Shown here in pieces: positions 40,801 through 50,510 of a stretch of DNA of 64,000 nucleotides. The DNA lies in assembly GCA_022885665.1 (NCBI GenBank), contig JAGQDJ010000008.1:1-64000 (forward strand), in the 5' to 3' direction. Within the stretch, counting starts at the first letter, position 1; every line of letters starts with the position of its first letter. The stretch comes from Triops longicaudatus (Eukaryota > Arthropoda > Branchiopoda > Notostraca > Triopsidae). The notes beneath the pieces are model-generated. The model saw only the letters and a program-made list of their open reading frames with translations, searched no databases and had not been told where the DNA came from. Made by a program: the position numbers and the translations under genes.

Positions 40801-41986
40801 ATGCTAAAATTATGCCTTTACGAACATAGTAATGGATTCATAATTAAGTTTTGATTCGAGGGCAATAGGAGAAATATTGAGAAGCACTGCCTTACGTACA
40901 TGTACTGCATTTCGTTGTTTTATATCAGTTTGTGTTTTCTATGTAGAATTTCATTCAAATTTAGATTTACCTAGCTCGCGTTAAATATTTTCATTCCAAT
41001 TTCGTTAGGCGTCGGTCAGCGTTACGAATACGATGCGTGAAAGAGGAAGATAGCGGAGTTTATGAATGCAGGCCGCGGAACGTGGTAGGACATGGCACGC
41101 CTTCCAAATCCAAGGTGACAATCACGAAAGACCAGCGACCACCCATTCATCGACCAGCGAACGGTACACAAGAAAAAATAATGCCTTTGTTAAGACTTGT
41201 TGAGCGATGACATTTTAGTGAATGGGGCATTTAATGTTTTTCTTCTGAATTTTAAGGTTCGACTTCGCTGTGGCCCTTAATACCTCACCCTTGCCCTATC
41301 GATTCCTTTTGTTTGAATGGAGGAACTTGTAAATACTACGAAGCTGTAGGTGAACTCGTGTGCAAGTAAGTTCTTCTTTAAATTTCTTAGTAAGTGGCAA
41401 CAAATTCAAAAAAATCTGATTTTTCTTTCTAATGCCCAATAGTTGTGCGGAAGGTTACAAAGGTCAACGCTGCGAAAACAAGGATATTCTGAACCTGGGA
41501 AGTGAGTTTAAAACCCTTTCAGACACCAGATTGGTTTGTTTTCTCTATCTCTGAATTTCTTTAAAAAAATACCTTTTTTGTATTTTTTTTAAAAAAAGTA
41601 GAAATATCGTAGAATTCAAAGTTTCTGTTCGGAAAAAGTGGTTTATTTAAAAGAGGGCTTTGAAACGTAAATGGATCGGCAGGCTGCGGTTGGCCCCAAA
41701 CCTTAAGCTTCGAATTCAAAATCAAAGATCACATTTTCTCGTGTGGGGGAAAAAAGTCAGAAATAATCAAGGAGATCAAATAGCACTAATGCTTTAAGCT
41801 TGGGATTATAACTAATAACTTGGGCTTGATTGATGATTACTTCTTCCTCGACACCTTTTTAACCTTCCTTGCTTGAGGTGATGATACCAACCAAAACCAC
41901 GTGTTCCTTATGTTCCCCCAGATGCTCAGCAGGAATGGTTGGGCGTAGAACCCGATTGGCGGAGCCTGTCCGTGTATTGGGGCTGA
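22816..41986 (+). CDS. vn: Vein / neuregulin-like secreted EGF-receptor ligand (Ig + EGF)
   Basis: Six exons: 22816-23596, 40459-40621, 41009-41163, 41257-41365, 41443-41501 and 41922-41986. Phases agree throughout and give 443 residues. Residues 22-37 are the hydrophobic core of a signal peptide (AWLLWFVLILQLCGMV). Residues 80-130 and 209-262 match the neuregulin N-terminal block (YLAPVVFEGKA, RKYLVFATEW, SSICKKCG), split by a Ser/Thr/basic insert. Residues 273-355 are an Ig domain with C284, W296 and DSGVYEC to C335. Residues 379-413 are one EGF domain with six cysteines at 379, 385, 391, 402, 404 and 413 and the core CLNGGTCKYY. No membrane segment follows, so the product is secreted like fly Vein, unlike vertebrate neuregulins. 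Family role: EGFR activation. The last exon is short (tail QQEWLGVEPDW) and is the least certain; other 3' exons may exist. Confidence 0.88.
28982..29016. repeat. Perfect 16-bp hairpin with a 3-base loop
   Basis: Left arm TTTGCGTCTACCTTTC at 28982-28997, loop ATA, right arm exact complement at 29001-29016. Immediately after it GGTAGACG is repeated once more. No mismatches in the stem. It lies in the first vein intron. Confidence 0.9.
32426..32456. repeat. Perfect 11-bp GC-rich hairpin followed by a T-run
   Basis: Arms AGGTGGGCAAC (32426-32436) and GTTGCCCACCT (32441-32451) with loop GGGG; the last stem base starts a run of six T. Looks like a stem-loop terminator in shape, but lies in a eukaryotic intron; function unknown. 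Confidence 0.85.
40278..40300. repeat. Short inverted repeat near vein exon 2
   Basis: TTAGGTCCC and GGGACCTAA, exact complements around the loop TACCG, about 160 bases before the vein Ig exon. A 9-bp stem; may be chance. Confidence 0.7.
40681..40889 (+). mobile_element. hAT-like MITE with perfect 15-bp inverted termini
   Basis: Begins CAGTGCTTCTCAATA and ends TATTGAGAAGCACTG, exact inverted repeats, 209 bases in all. The CAGTG(C/G)TTCTCAA terminus is of the kind known from hAT superfamily elements. The flanking 8-mers (TCTTATAT and CCTTACGT) agree at 5 of 8 places, consistent with an old 8-bp target duplication. It has no coding capacity. It sits inside the small vein intron between exons 2 and 3, 59 bases from the donor. 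Confidence 0.85.
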
Positions 41987-44900
41987 CGTTGCGCTAGGTA
42001 AAAAAAAAAAGTCGAACCGAAAGAAAAAAATAGTGCCTGTCTTTTTCATATCTTTGTTTTTACTGTCTTTTCCCTTCCTAATATTGCCACCTTTTTTTCC
42101 GCTACTCTTGCACTCGAGCCATCCGTGAGAAATTTTGCATTAGCCTCGCGTTCCTTGCATTGGATTTGCATGAACGGTGAGAACCATGGGATGGTCCTTT
42201 TTTGGCTGAGGGGTGGGGTATTACTGCTGGCTTCGGAAAGCATAAGAATGATGGGAAAAGCCCTGCACAAAGCAGTTTTTTGTCTCTATTTTTATTGCGA
42301 AACTGAATTTGATTTGTTGGGTTGCATGACAATTTGGTGCAGTTTCGTTTTTCAAAAGCTTTTAACGAAATTACGAGCTGGGTGGCCGTCTTTTAGAAAA
42401 AAAATGGATAAAATTTAAAAGAGTGCGGGATAATCTTAGCCATCGTTGCGCCCTGGAGGACTTGAAACACTTTTTTTTAGTATGTGTGTATAAGAAAAAT
42501 GGGCTTGCTTGTGTCAGGGAAAAGAAAAGAGCTGTCCAACCTCCTTGAATCGCGGTAGGGCGTTGGGAAAAAAAGTGGTTTTGTAGGTGTTCATTTTTTA
42601 TCTCTAAAAAAATGATAATAATCATTGTTTCATGTACATTCTTTCTCTTCTGTACGTTGTGTTATTTATGTACATATTTTACTACAGTTATGTTCTTTCC
42701 CATGGTGAAGGGCTATTACCTAATACGCTATACGGCTTGGTTTGTTCGTTGCAGTTTGATTTGCCCGGCGAACTCAAGGGTGGGTTGACGGCTCTTTTGA
42801 CCTCCTTTTTGTGTTGTGACAACAGGTGAGCTCGGCGTCTGTACACGAGATCAACAGCTTCCGCCAAATCACAGAAATAGCTTCTTCGCCCCTTTTTACT
42901 CTCATTGTCCAAGATTATATGCCTATTCCATTGTCTGCCGTATATGGTCAAGGGCGGGGCTATGCAAGGGGAGGGTGGAGCTTAGAGTGCATGGTAGCGA
43001 CATCTAGCATGACTAAACCTCGATCACTTCTCAAATCTCGTTTACTGCATTTTCTTACATTTTATTTTCGAAATCGGAAGAATTGGTTTGTAATTTTTCC
43101 AATTTTTTATTTCGTACAGGAAGGTGTGTAGGAGGAGTTTCAGGATCAGGAGTAGTTGGAGGAGGACCAGACAGCGGGGGACGACGGTGCATTCCGGGGC
43201 AAGGACAGGACTCCAAAAGAGAAATAAGCGGAGTGTCAGTATTGGGCCTGATGCAGGCTGGCCGCCGAGCGAGACCGTATTCCTCGATGATGGGGAAGTC
43301 ACCTGGGGCGGGTACGACGGCAGAAGGCTGGGCTGCCGTCCCTACGCAGCTCACTTGGTGGGGCTGGCTAGCGGACGAGGTCGAGCGCCTTCGTTGTGAG
43401 GCAGAATAGTAACCACGCCACCTGACATATTTGAGACATAACTAGAGGGCGACCAACAACGGCCCGTGGAGCAGTTTTACAAGAACGATTCATGAGTTTA
43501 GTTTTGAAGGATTTCACTTTTCTGCAAACAAAATAAGGAGAAAAGAACCCGTCCGAGCAGCAAATTATAAATGGTGAGTTACTATTGCAGAGTTAGTCTC
43601 CGTTTTGGTTAGAAAGTAAAGTGCTTAGTTGAGTATAGTGTTACTAGGTGGCGTTATAGCCATGCCTTGAGGTTTTGCGTGCATTTATTTTCTACCTGGT
43701 CATTCCTTTTTGCAAGAATAATGTAAAAAAATGAATTAGTCTTGATAATCAGAGTTAAACAAAGAGAAAGTTCTCGAAATGAAAGGGAAGCGCTGAGGAC
43801 ATGCTTTGAATCATGAGATCCGCGAACTGCGTATTCGAATGACGAACCGCGATGTAAACGTAAACAAACCTTAAGACATGGTGTTGTGCGTTCAGCAACA
43901 CAAGCGCGAAATCTTTCAAGCTGTATAAAATGTTTTATTTAACTGCAGACATAGAATAACAAGGATTAATTTGATGCCTTATTTGTTGCAACAGAATCTG
44001 CCACGTTCATGACGAGAATTCTTGTAAAGCTGGGGTAAAATTGGACCGGAAGATCAAGCAGAGCCGGGTGGACGGTGGAATTCGAAAAGCATTTGTGGTT
44101 GTGTTACGAAACTCAAGTGGTTGTGCAGACATTTTCCTGTTTCGGGGAGTATGGAAAGAGGCTGTCAAAAGCGAAGAATCTTGGGGTTTATGTTGTATAA
44201 AATGAAAGAAAACGCTAGGGTTTGTCGTCCAAGTGTCAACCGGCGTCAATACGAACAGAACGGCAAGAAAGCGAAGACATATGTTGAAAGGAACTGTCCT
44301 GAATCAAAATAAGCAGAGGCTAAAGGTAAAGAACTAAGTTGTTTGTTTGGGGGAAAAAGGGATTCTTATTTTCAAATGTCCGCAAACGTTAACCAAGGCA
44401 AAGAGGAGGCTGGAGTCGCCATTTTTTACGTTCCGCAGAGGCTGCTGATGTGTTTTAGTTTCTAAACTAACAAGAAGCGTGGCGTGTAAAAAGGAGAAAG
44501 CAAGAAGAAAACGAATCTTTTTCATCTTCCGGACAACGTGAGATTGTACTTTTTGCAAGTTTCATGTTGTGTTTATAAGAAAGAAGAAAAAAATACTTTA
44601 TATATGACCTACATGTTATATCATATCTTGGAAAAAAAATTCAAGGTATTTTTTCGCTATTACTTATGCACCGGTGTCGCAGCCCCGCCCCGTTTTAACT
44701 TACACAAAAACTCACTCTCCCCGATTGTTAAATATTACTTTTTTATTTGCCCCGCCCCCCCATGAAATCCATTTCCGTCTACCTCCACAGCCTATTAAAA
44801 AAAAAAACGCTCGCTTCCCTTCATATCAATCTAGTCTATTAGGAACAGGAGGCCTAAGTTCGTGCCTGTTTGAAGGAGGGCAATTTTTTTAAAGTAACCG

Positions 44901-45738
44901 TGGCAAAACCGCAGCAATACATGCTGGAATTTTTTACAGGGTTGTCCGCAGGATCGGACGATTGATTTTAAGATCGTTTTGTATGGTAACTGAATATTGT
45001 AGACAAAAACTGCTTGTTTTCGGTTCATTACAATCCAATTCGCGCTAATAAAATCCCAAATATTTCAAGTATTCAGCCTGCAAGATTATTTTTATCGGAA
45101 AATGTGTCGTTCGCATTTTTAATAAATTAGTTCCACAAGCTGCCGAAAGAGGTTGCAGGCGATTTGTCGGAAACTAGAACCAAAATGTGAGACAGTCTTG
45201 CGGGGCAATCGGGACAAAAATTAACTGATAAACTATAGATGTTGAGGAGCTGTGAAGGCTCGAAGCGTTGGTATACAGCGCCAATTCATTGTAGTGTAAA
45301 AAGTGAGAAATACAAAGATTACTAAAGAAATGGAATTGTAGGGGCAGTTGACACGCCGGACAAACTGGACAAAAATCAGAACTAATGAACTAGAAAACTT
45401 GTAGGACTGAAAAAAATCAGATAGGGAATTCGACGAAGTACACATTAAAAAAGTTTCATCGAAAAAGACTGGGTGCATGAGAAAGCAAACAAACATAATG
45501 TGGCATTTTTTTAAACGAACGGGACTTGTCAATTTCGTTAAATTGATCAGTATATTTATCTAAAAATTAACACAGTACAATACTTAAAACTTACCATTAC
45601 AGTAACTTCTTTGAGAAATGGGAAGTTAGACAATGTATTAACCATCTTGGATATTAAAAATCCAACACAATAACTTAATTGATAAATATTCCTATAAGGC
45701 CGTTCTTGCGACAAAGCTTTTGATTTTGCCTTGCGGTA
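41987..45738. other. Region between vein and the membrane-protein pair
   Basis: About 3.7 kb. It starts with the presumed vein 3' UTR and holds a possible extra exon set at 42.6-43.4 kb (separate entry). From 43.4 to 45.7 kb I see only AT-rich sequence and short unsupported frames. Confidence 0.4.
42632..43409 (+). CDS. Possible two-exon ORF or alternative 3' exons of vein
   Basis: Exon 42632-42825 starts with ATG and a very hydrophobic stretch (MYILSLLYVVLFMYIFYYSY), ending at AACAG|GTGAGC. Exon 43120 onward has acceptor TTCGTACAG and is GC-rich. Joined in phase they give an open frame to a stop at 43399, with a basic stretch and KRNKRS. In a different frame the second exon also fits the phase-1 donor of the vein EGF exon (41501), opening with RRCVGGVSGSG and ending at 43409. 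Either reading is possible, as is chance, because this GC-rich block is open on several frames. No family match recognised. Confidence 0.25.
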
Positions 45739-46403
45739 TCAGCGTCTAGTACCAGCAGCATCGTGTGTGCCCTTCTTCGATGCATGAAAGTTATCTAAAG
45801 CTTCCAGTACTCGACGACTCATGGTTTCCCACTCGGCTGCGTCAAAAGGCCAGGGCAACGTCACTTCCTTCTCCACCTCGTATTTCTTCAACGCACCGTT
45901 CCATGCAGCAACACTCTTGGTGACCAAGACGGCCGCCGACACCAAAGTGATTAAAAAGAACGCCACCGCTACAAAGGGAATAGTCATATCTCCTGCGAAC
46001 GCTCCCCAGGTACCGGCCACGTTTTGGGGTGTGTAGAGCGACACCCGGTTTCCGTTCCAGTACGGCTCGTACTCCACGTCGTGACTCATGGGCAGTTGTA
46101 AAGGGTGTGGGCCGTAAAACTGATCCATGGCTACAGCCACCGCTTGCGTGTTGCCATTGTAATCCGCCAGAGTTAAATATTTGTCCATGTTCGCTTGCAA
46201 ATCTTTCTTGACTCCTCCACAGGGCACCAAACTCACCAAAGTTCCGAATAACAAAAACCTAAACACAAGCAATATTAACGTTACTTTCTCTACGCATATT
46301 ATGTATTTTTCATGCAATTGTATAGTTTACCATTGGTAAAGCACATATGCTCACTTTATAACAAGAAATAAGAAAGATTTATGTGAACTTACTGGAAAGT
46401 CAT
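45739..46403 (-). CDS. Small single-pass type I membrane protein, family not recognised
   Basis: Two exons, 46403-46393 (11 bases) and 46258-45739, give 176 residues. The tiny first exon encodes MTFQ, completing a signal peptide, MTFQFLLFGTLVSLVPCGG. The extracellular part (to about residue 95) has YGPHPLQLP, EPYWNG and YTPQNVAGTWGAFAGD. A membrane helix lies at about 96-117 (IPFVAVAFFLITLVSAAVLV), with a charged tail containing PWPFDAAEW and VLEALDNFHAS. The block AFAGD-x3-P-x5-FF resembles AFKGD-x3-P-x5-FF in the divergently transcribed neighbour, so the two may be diverged paralogues. Function unknown. The start rests on the splice joining of MTFQ to the signal core. The genes share a short upstream region of about 290 bases. 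Confidence 0.65.
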
Positions 46404-46691
46404 TTTCGGAAATGTCGCTACTTCCGTCTTCGAACACTGCAACTTCCGAACTGACCAAGACTAGCGTTCTTTTGCTGCCACCGAGATCCTATTCTTGCTA
46501 GATAACGGCAATTTGACCCCTCACCTCTTAACCGGTGGTCACCAGGTTGAAGCACATTAGCGGATTCAAGCAAGGTCAAACTACGTTTTCCCGGAGCTGT
46601 GTTACGACCCACGGAGATATAAAACCTCTCTTTTCGCCAGGTGTATTCATCAGTTTCCTTTCGAAACTTCAGTCTATTGTGGTATTCCATC
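46404..46691. promoter_or_regulatory. Bidirectional intergenic promoter of the divergent membrane-protein pair
   Basis: Only 288 bases separate the two start codons. On the plus side TATAAAA at 46618-46624 and TCAGTT at 46650-46655 (adenine 34 bases from the first T of the TATA) form a clear core promoter. I see no TATA box on the minus side, so that start may be driven by initiator-like elements alone. Shared regulation is inferred from the spacing. Confidence 0.6.
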
Positions 46692-47658
46692 ATGGCTCTT
46701 GCTAACTACGCTGCCAGGTAAAACAGCCCTCCTTTACTTAAATCCACCAAATGTAGCTTATCTTTCAACTTTTATTTCTAAGAATTACGCATATTTTCTT
46801 TTAAAAAAATATTTTCGCATATTTCTATTTTTCCTTTATATCCTAGCGTGAGTGCAGATCCTTATTAGTATTAAATTTATCCTTATGTAGTATTTAATTT
46901 CAAAATATGTCAATTTGATAACATTTTAAACAGTATTTACAGACCTTGGTGGAATTTTGACGTTTTTTGTCGCTAAAACTAAGCTTGGGCTGTTACAAAA
47001 ACTTATTACTTTGAATTGCTACAACTTTAATCATTGTTTGATTGTTGCAAAGCGTTACTCCTGGTCATCGTGCCGCTGTAGCGAGTACCGGGTACCATCC
47101 TGGGTACGCAGCCAGTACCGCATACCAGCCGGTGGAACATACTCCGATTGGCAATTTAGCGGCTTTCAAGGGCGATTTGCTTTACCCGCTTTTCACGATG
47201 GGGTTCTTTATTTTGGGCGTTATATTGGTGGTTAAGACCATTATCAGCATCTTGGGCATTTTCAAGTTCAAGATTGCTGGCACTACGCTCGATGCATTGG
47301 ATCGCCGTCGCAAACGAAGCGCGGTTCCCGGTTCCAACGCGGATATGGACGAACTGAACGCCTTAACCAGCGTTCTAATGGCTGCTATCGACAGTCAAGA
47401 ATGCATGCAGCGAATGACCTGCGAACTGGGTGCTTTTGTGCGCAAGTACGACAACAATCAATTGATAGCGAGGTAAGTTGATCAATGTGTAAAAATATAT
47501 TTATAATATCGAAAATTACTTCAAAGTTTTAATGGAATATTTCTCGTAGTCTTGGTGAACATTTGGCCCCGAAACATTTGGCGACTTACTACCGCATTTT
47601 CAAATTGGGCGAAAACTGCGAGAGATACCGTTGTGGCCATCTTACCCATAAGAAATGA
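46692..47658 (+). CDS. Arthropod-type membrane protein with furin-like site and Cys-rich C-terminal domain
   Basis: Three exons: 46692-46717, 47053-47472, 47550-47658; 184 residues. No N-terminal signal peptide. A membrane segment lies at about 51-78 (LYPLFTMGFFILGVILVVKT). RRRKR at 93-97 is a strong furin-type cleavage site. The C-terminal part has IDSQECMQRMTCELG with C126 and C132, then C172 and C177, a four-cysteine pattern typical of a widespread uncharacterised arthropod protein family (from memory of that family; not searched). The layout suggests a signal-anchor protein whose C-terminal domain could be released after cleavage. A core promoter lies 74 bases upstream and AATAAA at 47714-47719 lies about 60 bases after the stop. 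Exon phases agree. Molecular function unknown. Confidence 0.75.
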
Positions 47659-47713
47659 GACCCCATTAACTGAATGTTTTGTCAATGTTTTCACTAATTT
47701 ATGTATTCGCCGT

Positions 47714-47719
47714 AATAAA
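47714..47719 (+). terminator. Putative polyadenylation signal of the 46.7-kb gene
   Basis: AATAAA 56 bases beyond the stop codon on the plus strand, just before the converging caveolin stop (47798). Confidence 0.5.
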
Positions 47720-47797
47720 ATAATGTTAGAAAAACGTGTGTATCACACTGCAGGTGTTCAGTATTGCTTTTTGCAGTCCAAAACTGTGACGTCATAG

Positions 47798-48431
47798 CTA
47801 TACGTTCATGGGATCGATTTCTTTTTGCAAGTCAGGCAGTCTTTGGTAACGCACTTTGATTTTTGAAAAGTAGAGCGCGAAGACTTCCACGCAAGGGCCA
47901 CACACCCCAGTCAGTATGACAGTGCTCAAATCGCGAAAGATGGCGCAGTTGATCTTCACGCATCGTAAACACGGTACGACGCACCAGATATGCTAAACAA
48001 ACAATTTGCATTACAAAACTTATTCAGAAGCTCCAACGTACTCAATATAGTTACTTCAGTTTTATTTATTTATTATTATTATTTAAAAAATATTGTTATT
48101 ATTTATTAATTTTTTTTTACTTCAAACGCCAGACAAGCAAACTGACATCCCATGAACAAAGCCAGAATTGGCGCGAACAGAAATGTCAAGACTCGGTAGC
48201 AGCAACATTTGCTTGTTTTGTAGCACTTATAAGAACAACTCCAAACGCAATCCGTGCTCCGAATCCCATCTGGCTCGCCGAAGATGTCGTCCCACGACAC
48301 CTAATCGCCATGAATAAGCGACGCTTCCTTTGTAATCAGAAATCGATGAGAAAAGAGTGGTCAATTACTTGTAGATGATCGTTCAAGTTGTTCGGGTCTC
48401 TTCGGTCCATGTCAATACTCTGAACGTCCAT
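47798..48431 (-). CDS. CAV: Caveolin, cysteine-rich variant
   Basis: Three exons, 48431-48369, 48300-48121 and 47992-47798, all phase 0, giving 145 residues (human CAV3 has 151). Matches to the caveolin family run throughout: RDPNNLNDHLQ (residues 11-21), the signature-like WDDIFGEPDG (24-33), the scaffolding segment followed by the intramembrane hairpin YRVLTFLFAPILALFMGCQF, then HIWCVVPC and a C-terminal helix ending DLQKEID. Caveolins insert a hairpin into the inner leaflet and build caveolae. Fourteen cysteines are present, seven of them at residues 39-55 or just before the hairpin, replacing aromatic and small residues usual in the scaffolding domain. Usual caveolins have about three palmitoylated cysteines near the C-terminus. 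The gene is tail-to-tail with the 46.7-kb gene, 139 bases apart. Identity is secure; the cysteine enrichment is real sequence. Confidence 0.9.
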
Positions 48432-50098
48432 GATCGCGGTGGTAGAACTTCCTTTGAACATCAAGTGATCAACTTTCACGTTAGGCTAACATGGGAATTA
48501 CCCGAAACGATTTGGTGGCGTGTCGAACCTTTGACTCGCGGCGTGAACAAGGTAATGAATCCGACAAAAGTCAGACACAGCCGTGTTAGGAAATCGTGTT
48601 CCTTGCCCTACAGGTTAGATTGTGCGTTCCCATGGTGACTACGAAAACATAAAACATAATGGGGTTTGCTCTGAACATTAATCAAGCTGTTTTTCACTGA
48701 TTGACGCCCTCACAGAGAATAACGAATATTGTAAGGTCGAAAATTTGAAACCTCTCACTGAAGAACTTGTGTTATAAAGGTGAGACGCGTATTGACATTT
48801 TTTATAGATATAAATCTCTTAAAAATTAACAGAAATGAGGCGAAAGTGGTTCAAGAGCGAGTATTTGAAATTTAGAGACTTTGAAAGGAACAATAGCTCG
48901 AATTTATGTGGCTATTAAGTAGAATGTAAGCGATATGACGTTGCTGAAAAGAAAGTCTTAGTATTTCGACCAAAAAACAAAGACTTTTCAATATGATAAA
49001 AAGATATATGGATGTGAAGTTCGACAGTTTTCGAAAAACTGTCTTTATGTGTAAATGTTTAAGCTATGACAAAACTTCACGTGAGCATGAAATTGCAAAA
49101 CAATTCTTACCTAAAGATATCAGATCTCTGAGAATGCACTAAAATTCAGCTAAAAAAAGGCTGGACTCTGAGCAAGCCTGATTGTAAGTAATCCTCCAGA
49201 GAGAATTAAATTCTTGGTGAATTTCTCCTGTCAATCACGGATAAAGTTGCTAATGACCTTTTCTGGAGTCTTTTTCTTCTACTTGTGTGATCTATAGTAT
49301 CGTTATTGGTAATAAATATATTTGTCACGATACAATGATTTCAATCCAGCTTGCTGAGCCATTAATCACAAACTCGATTAAATATTGCATTTTGCTGGTT
49401 CAGTGAAAATGTATTGTATCATAGATTCATCTACGTTCGTAGAAGCTTCTTCCCATTCTTCTTCAGCTTTCAGACGGTCCACAATACTACAAGGTTTTTG
49501 CATCCGTATTGGTCGTTTGATATAGAGACTGGCCGTTTCAGACGTCTTAGCTTGACAACAGATTTGAGCGTCGCGCCAATTTAGCCATTCTGACCGCTAG
49601 GTGGCTATGTAATGTTTTGGTTCGGCTTGGAAAGCAAAACACCTTGTGCACGCGTTGAAATTATACAATCCGTTTCATTGTTAACCCTCAATTGCAAGCC
49701 ATGGTATTGTGATTCTCATAATCAAACGATAAGTTTGTGACATGGGACAAAGAAGACAGTTTCCACCAGGTCGAAAAACTCAACAAGAGCACGGTCCACA
49801 AGAACAAACCAAGTAGGTGCAAATAACCATTGGAATACTTAAATTCTCTCCTTTTAAATTACAAGTGGTTCCTGACGATTTTGTGTTCGTTCTACCATTG
49901 TAGTTGACCGAAATGACAGGAGCTCATCTTATCGGTGTCACACTCTTAAGTTTTTTATGCAAAATGTTTGGCTTGGACAAATTAGTATTGCGATATTATG
50001 CTGGAACTTACGTTATCATTGTCATACATCTTGTGCTCAAACTGAAGCCATAGAAGAAAAAAATATTGTGTGAGCATATTTAACAGTATAAGAGTGTC
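48432..50098. other. Intergenic between caveolin and the EGF-repeat gene
   Basis: About 1.7 kb. A frame at 49,743 (MGQRRQFPPGRKTQQEHG) ends in a possible donor, and a later open stretch near 49,922-50,085 could be joined to it, but no family is recognised and the joins towards 50.1 kb fail. No supported gene otherwise. Confidence 0.35.
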
Positions 50099-50306
50099 AT
50101 GATGACGTTCTGGAATGCGTGGAAGAGACTATACTTCAGAGCCCAAGATGGCCATTTGCATTGCTACCAGGTAAAAAAGTTAATGCAGTGATTTTCTCAA
50201 TAAATTAATAAAGCAGATTAAGGAATTAAAATTGGAATTTGTATTATAGACTAACTCGGCCGACAAACCCGTCTTTTCGATGCAATTAATAGGATGGCCA
50301 TATTGA
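50099..50306 (+). pseudogene. Possible exon pair of a WIF- or PH-like domain ending in an early stop
   Basis: Frame 50099-50170 (MMTFWNAWKRLYFRAQDGH...) ends at CAG|GTAAAA. Exon 50250 onward (acceptor TATTATAG) continues in phase with SADKPVFSMQLIGWPY and then meets TGA at 50304-50306. The pattern W..LYF....L...Q.....KP.FS..LIG..P could fit either a WIF domain (as in WIF1/Shifted, which carry EGF repeats after it) or a PH domain. Because of the stop it may be a broken relic of the N-terminal part of the downstream EGF gene, a separate truncated gene, or a chance similarity. Confidence 0.25.
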
Positions 50307-50510
50307 CGTTGGTGGGCTTTTCGTATACATTTAGCGACAGTGTAGTTATTTATTGACCACCAGGTATTTTTTTTATTATTAGTATTGAAAATGAATTTTA
50401 ATGTAATCAAATATAATTTTGGAAAAAATAGTAGGGTAAAAATCTGTTGGACACAATTTGATTTAAGTGCCAAAGCAATGGACAATGGTCATAACCTATT
50501 GCTTGCGAAG

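Noticed and set aside
49743..50085. Short ATG frame and a following open stretch ahead of the EGF gene
   Set aside because: The only way to join them onward needs a 19-base intron, too short to splice, and no domain is recognised.
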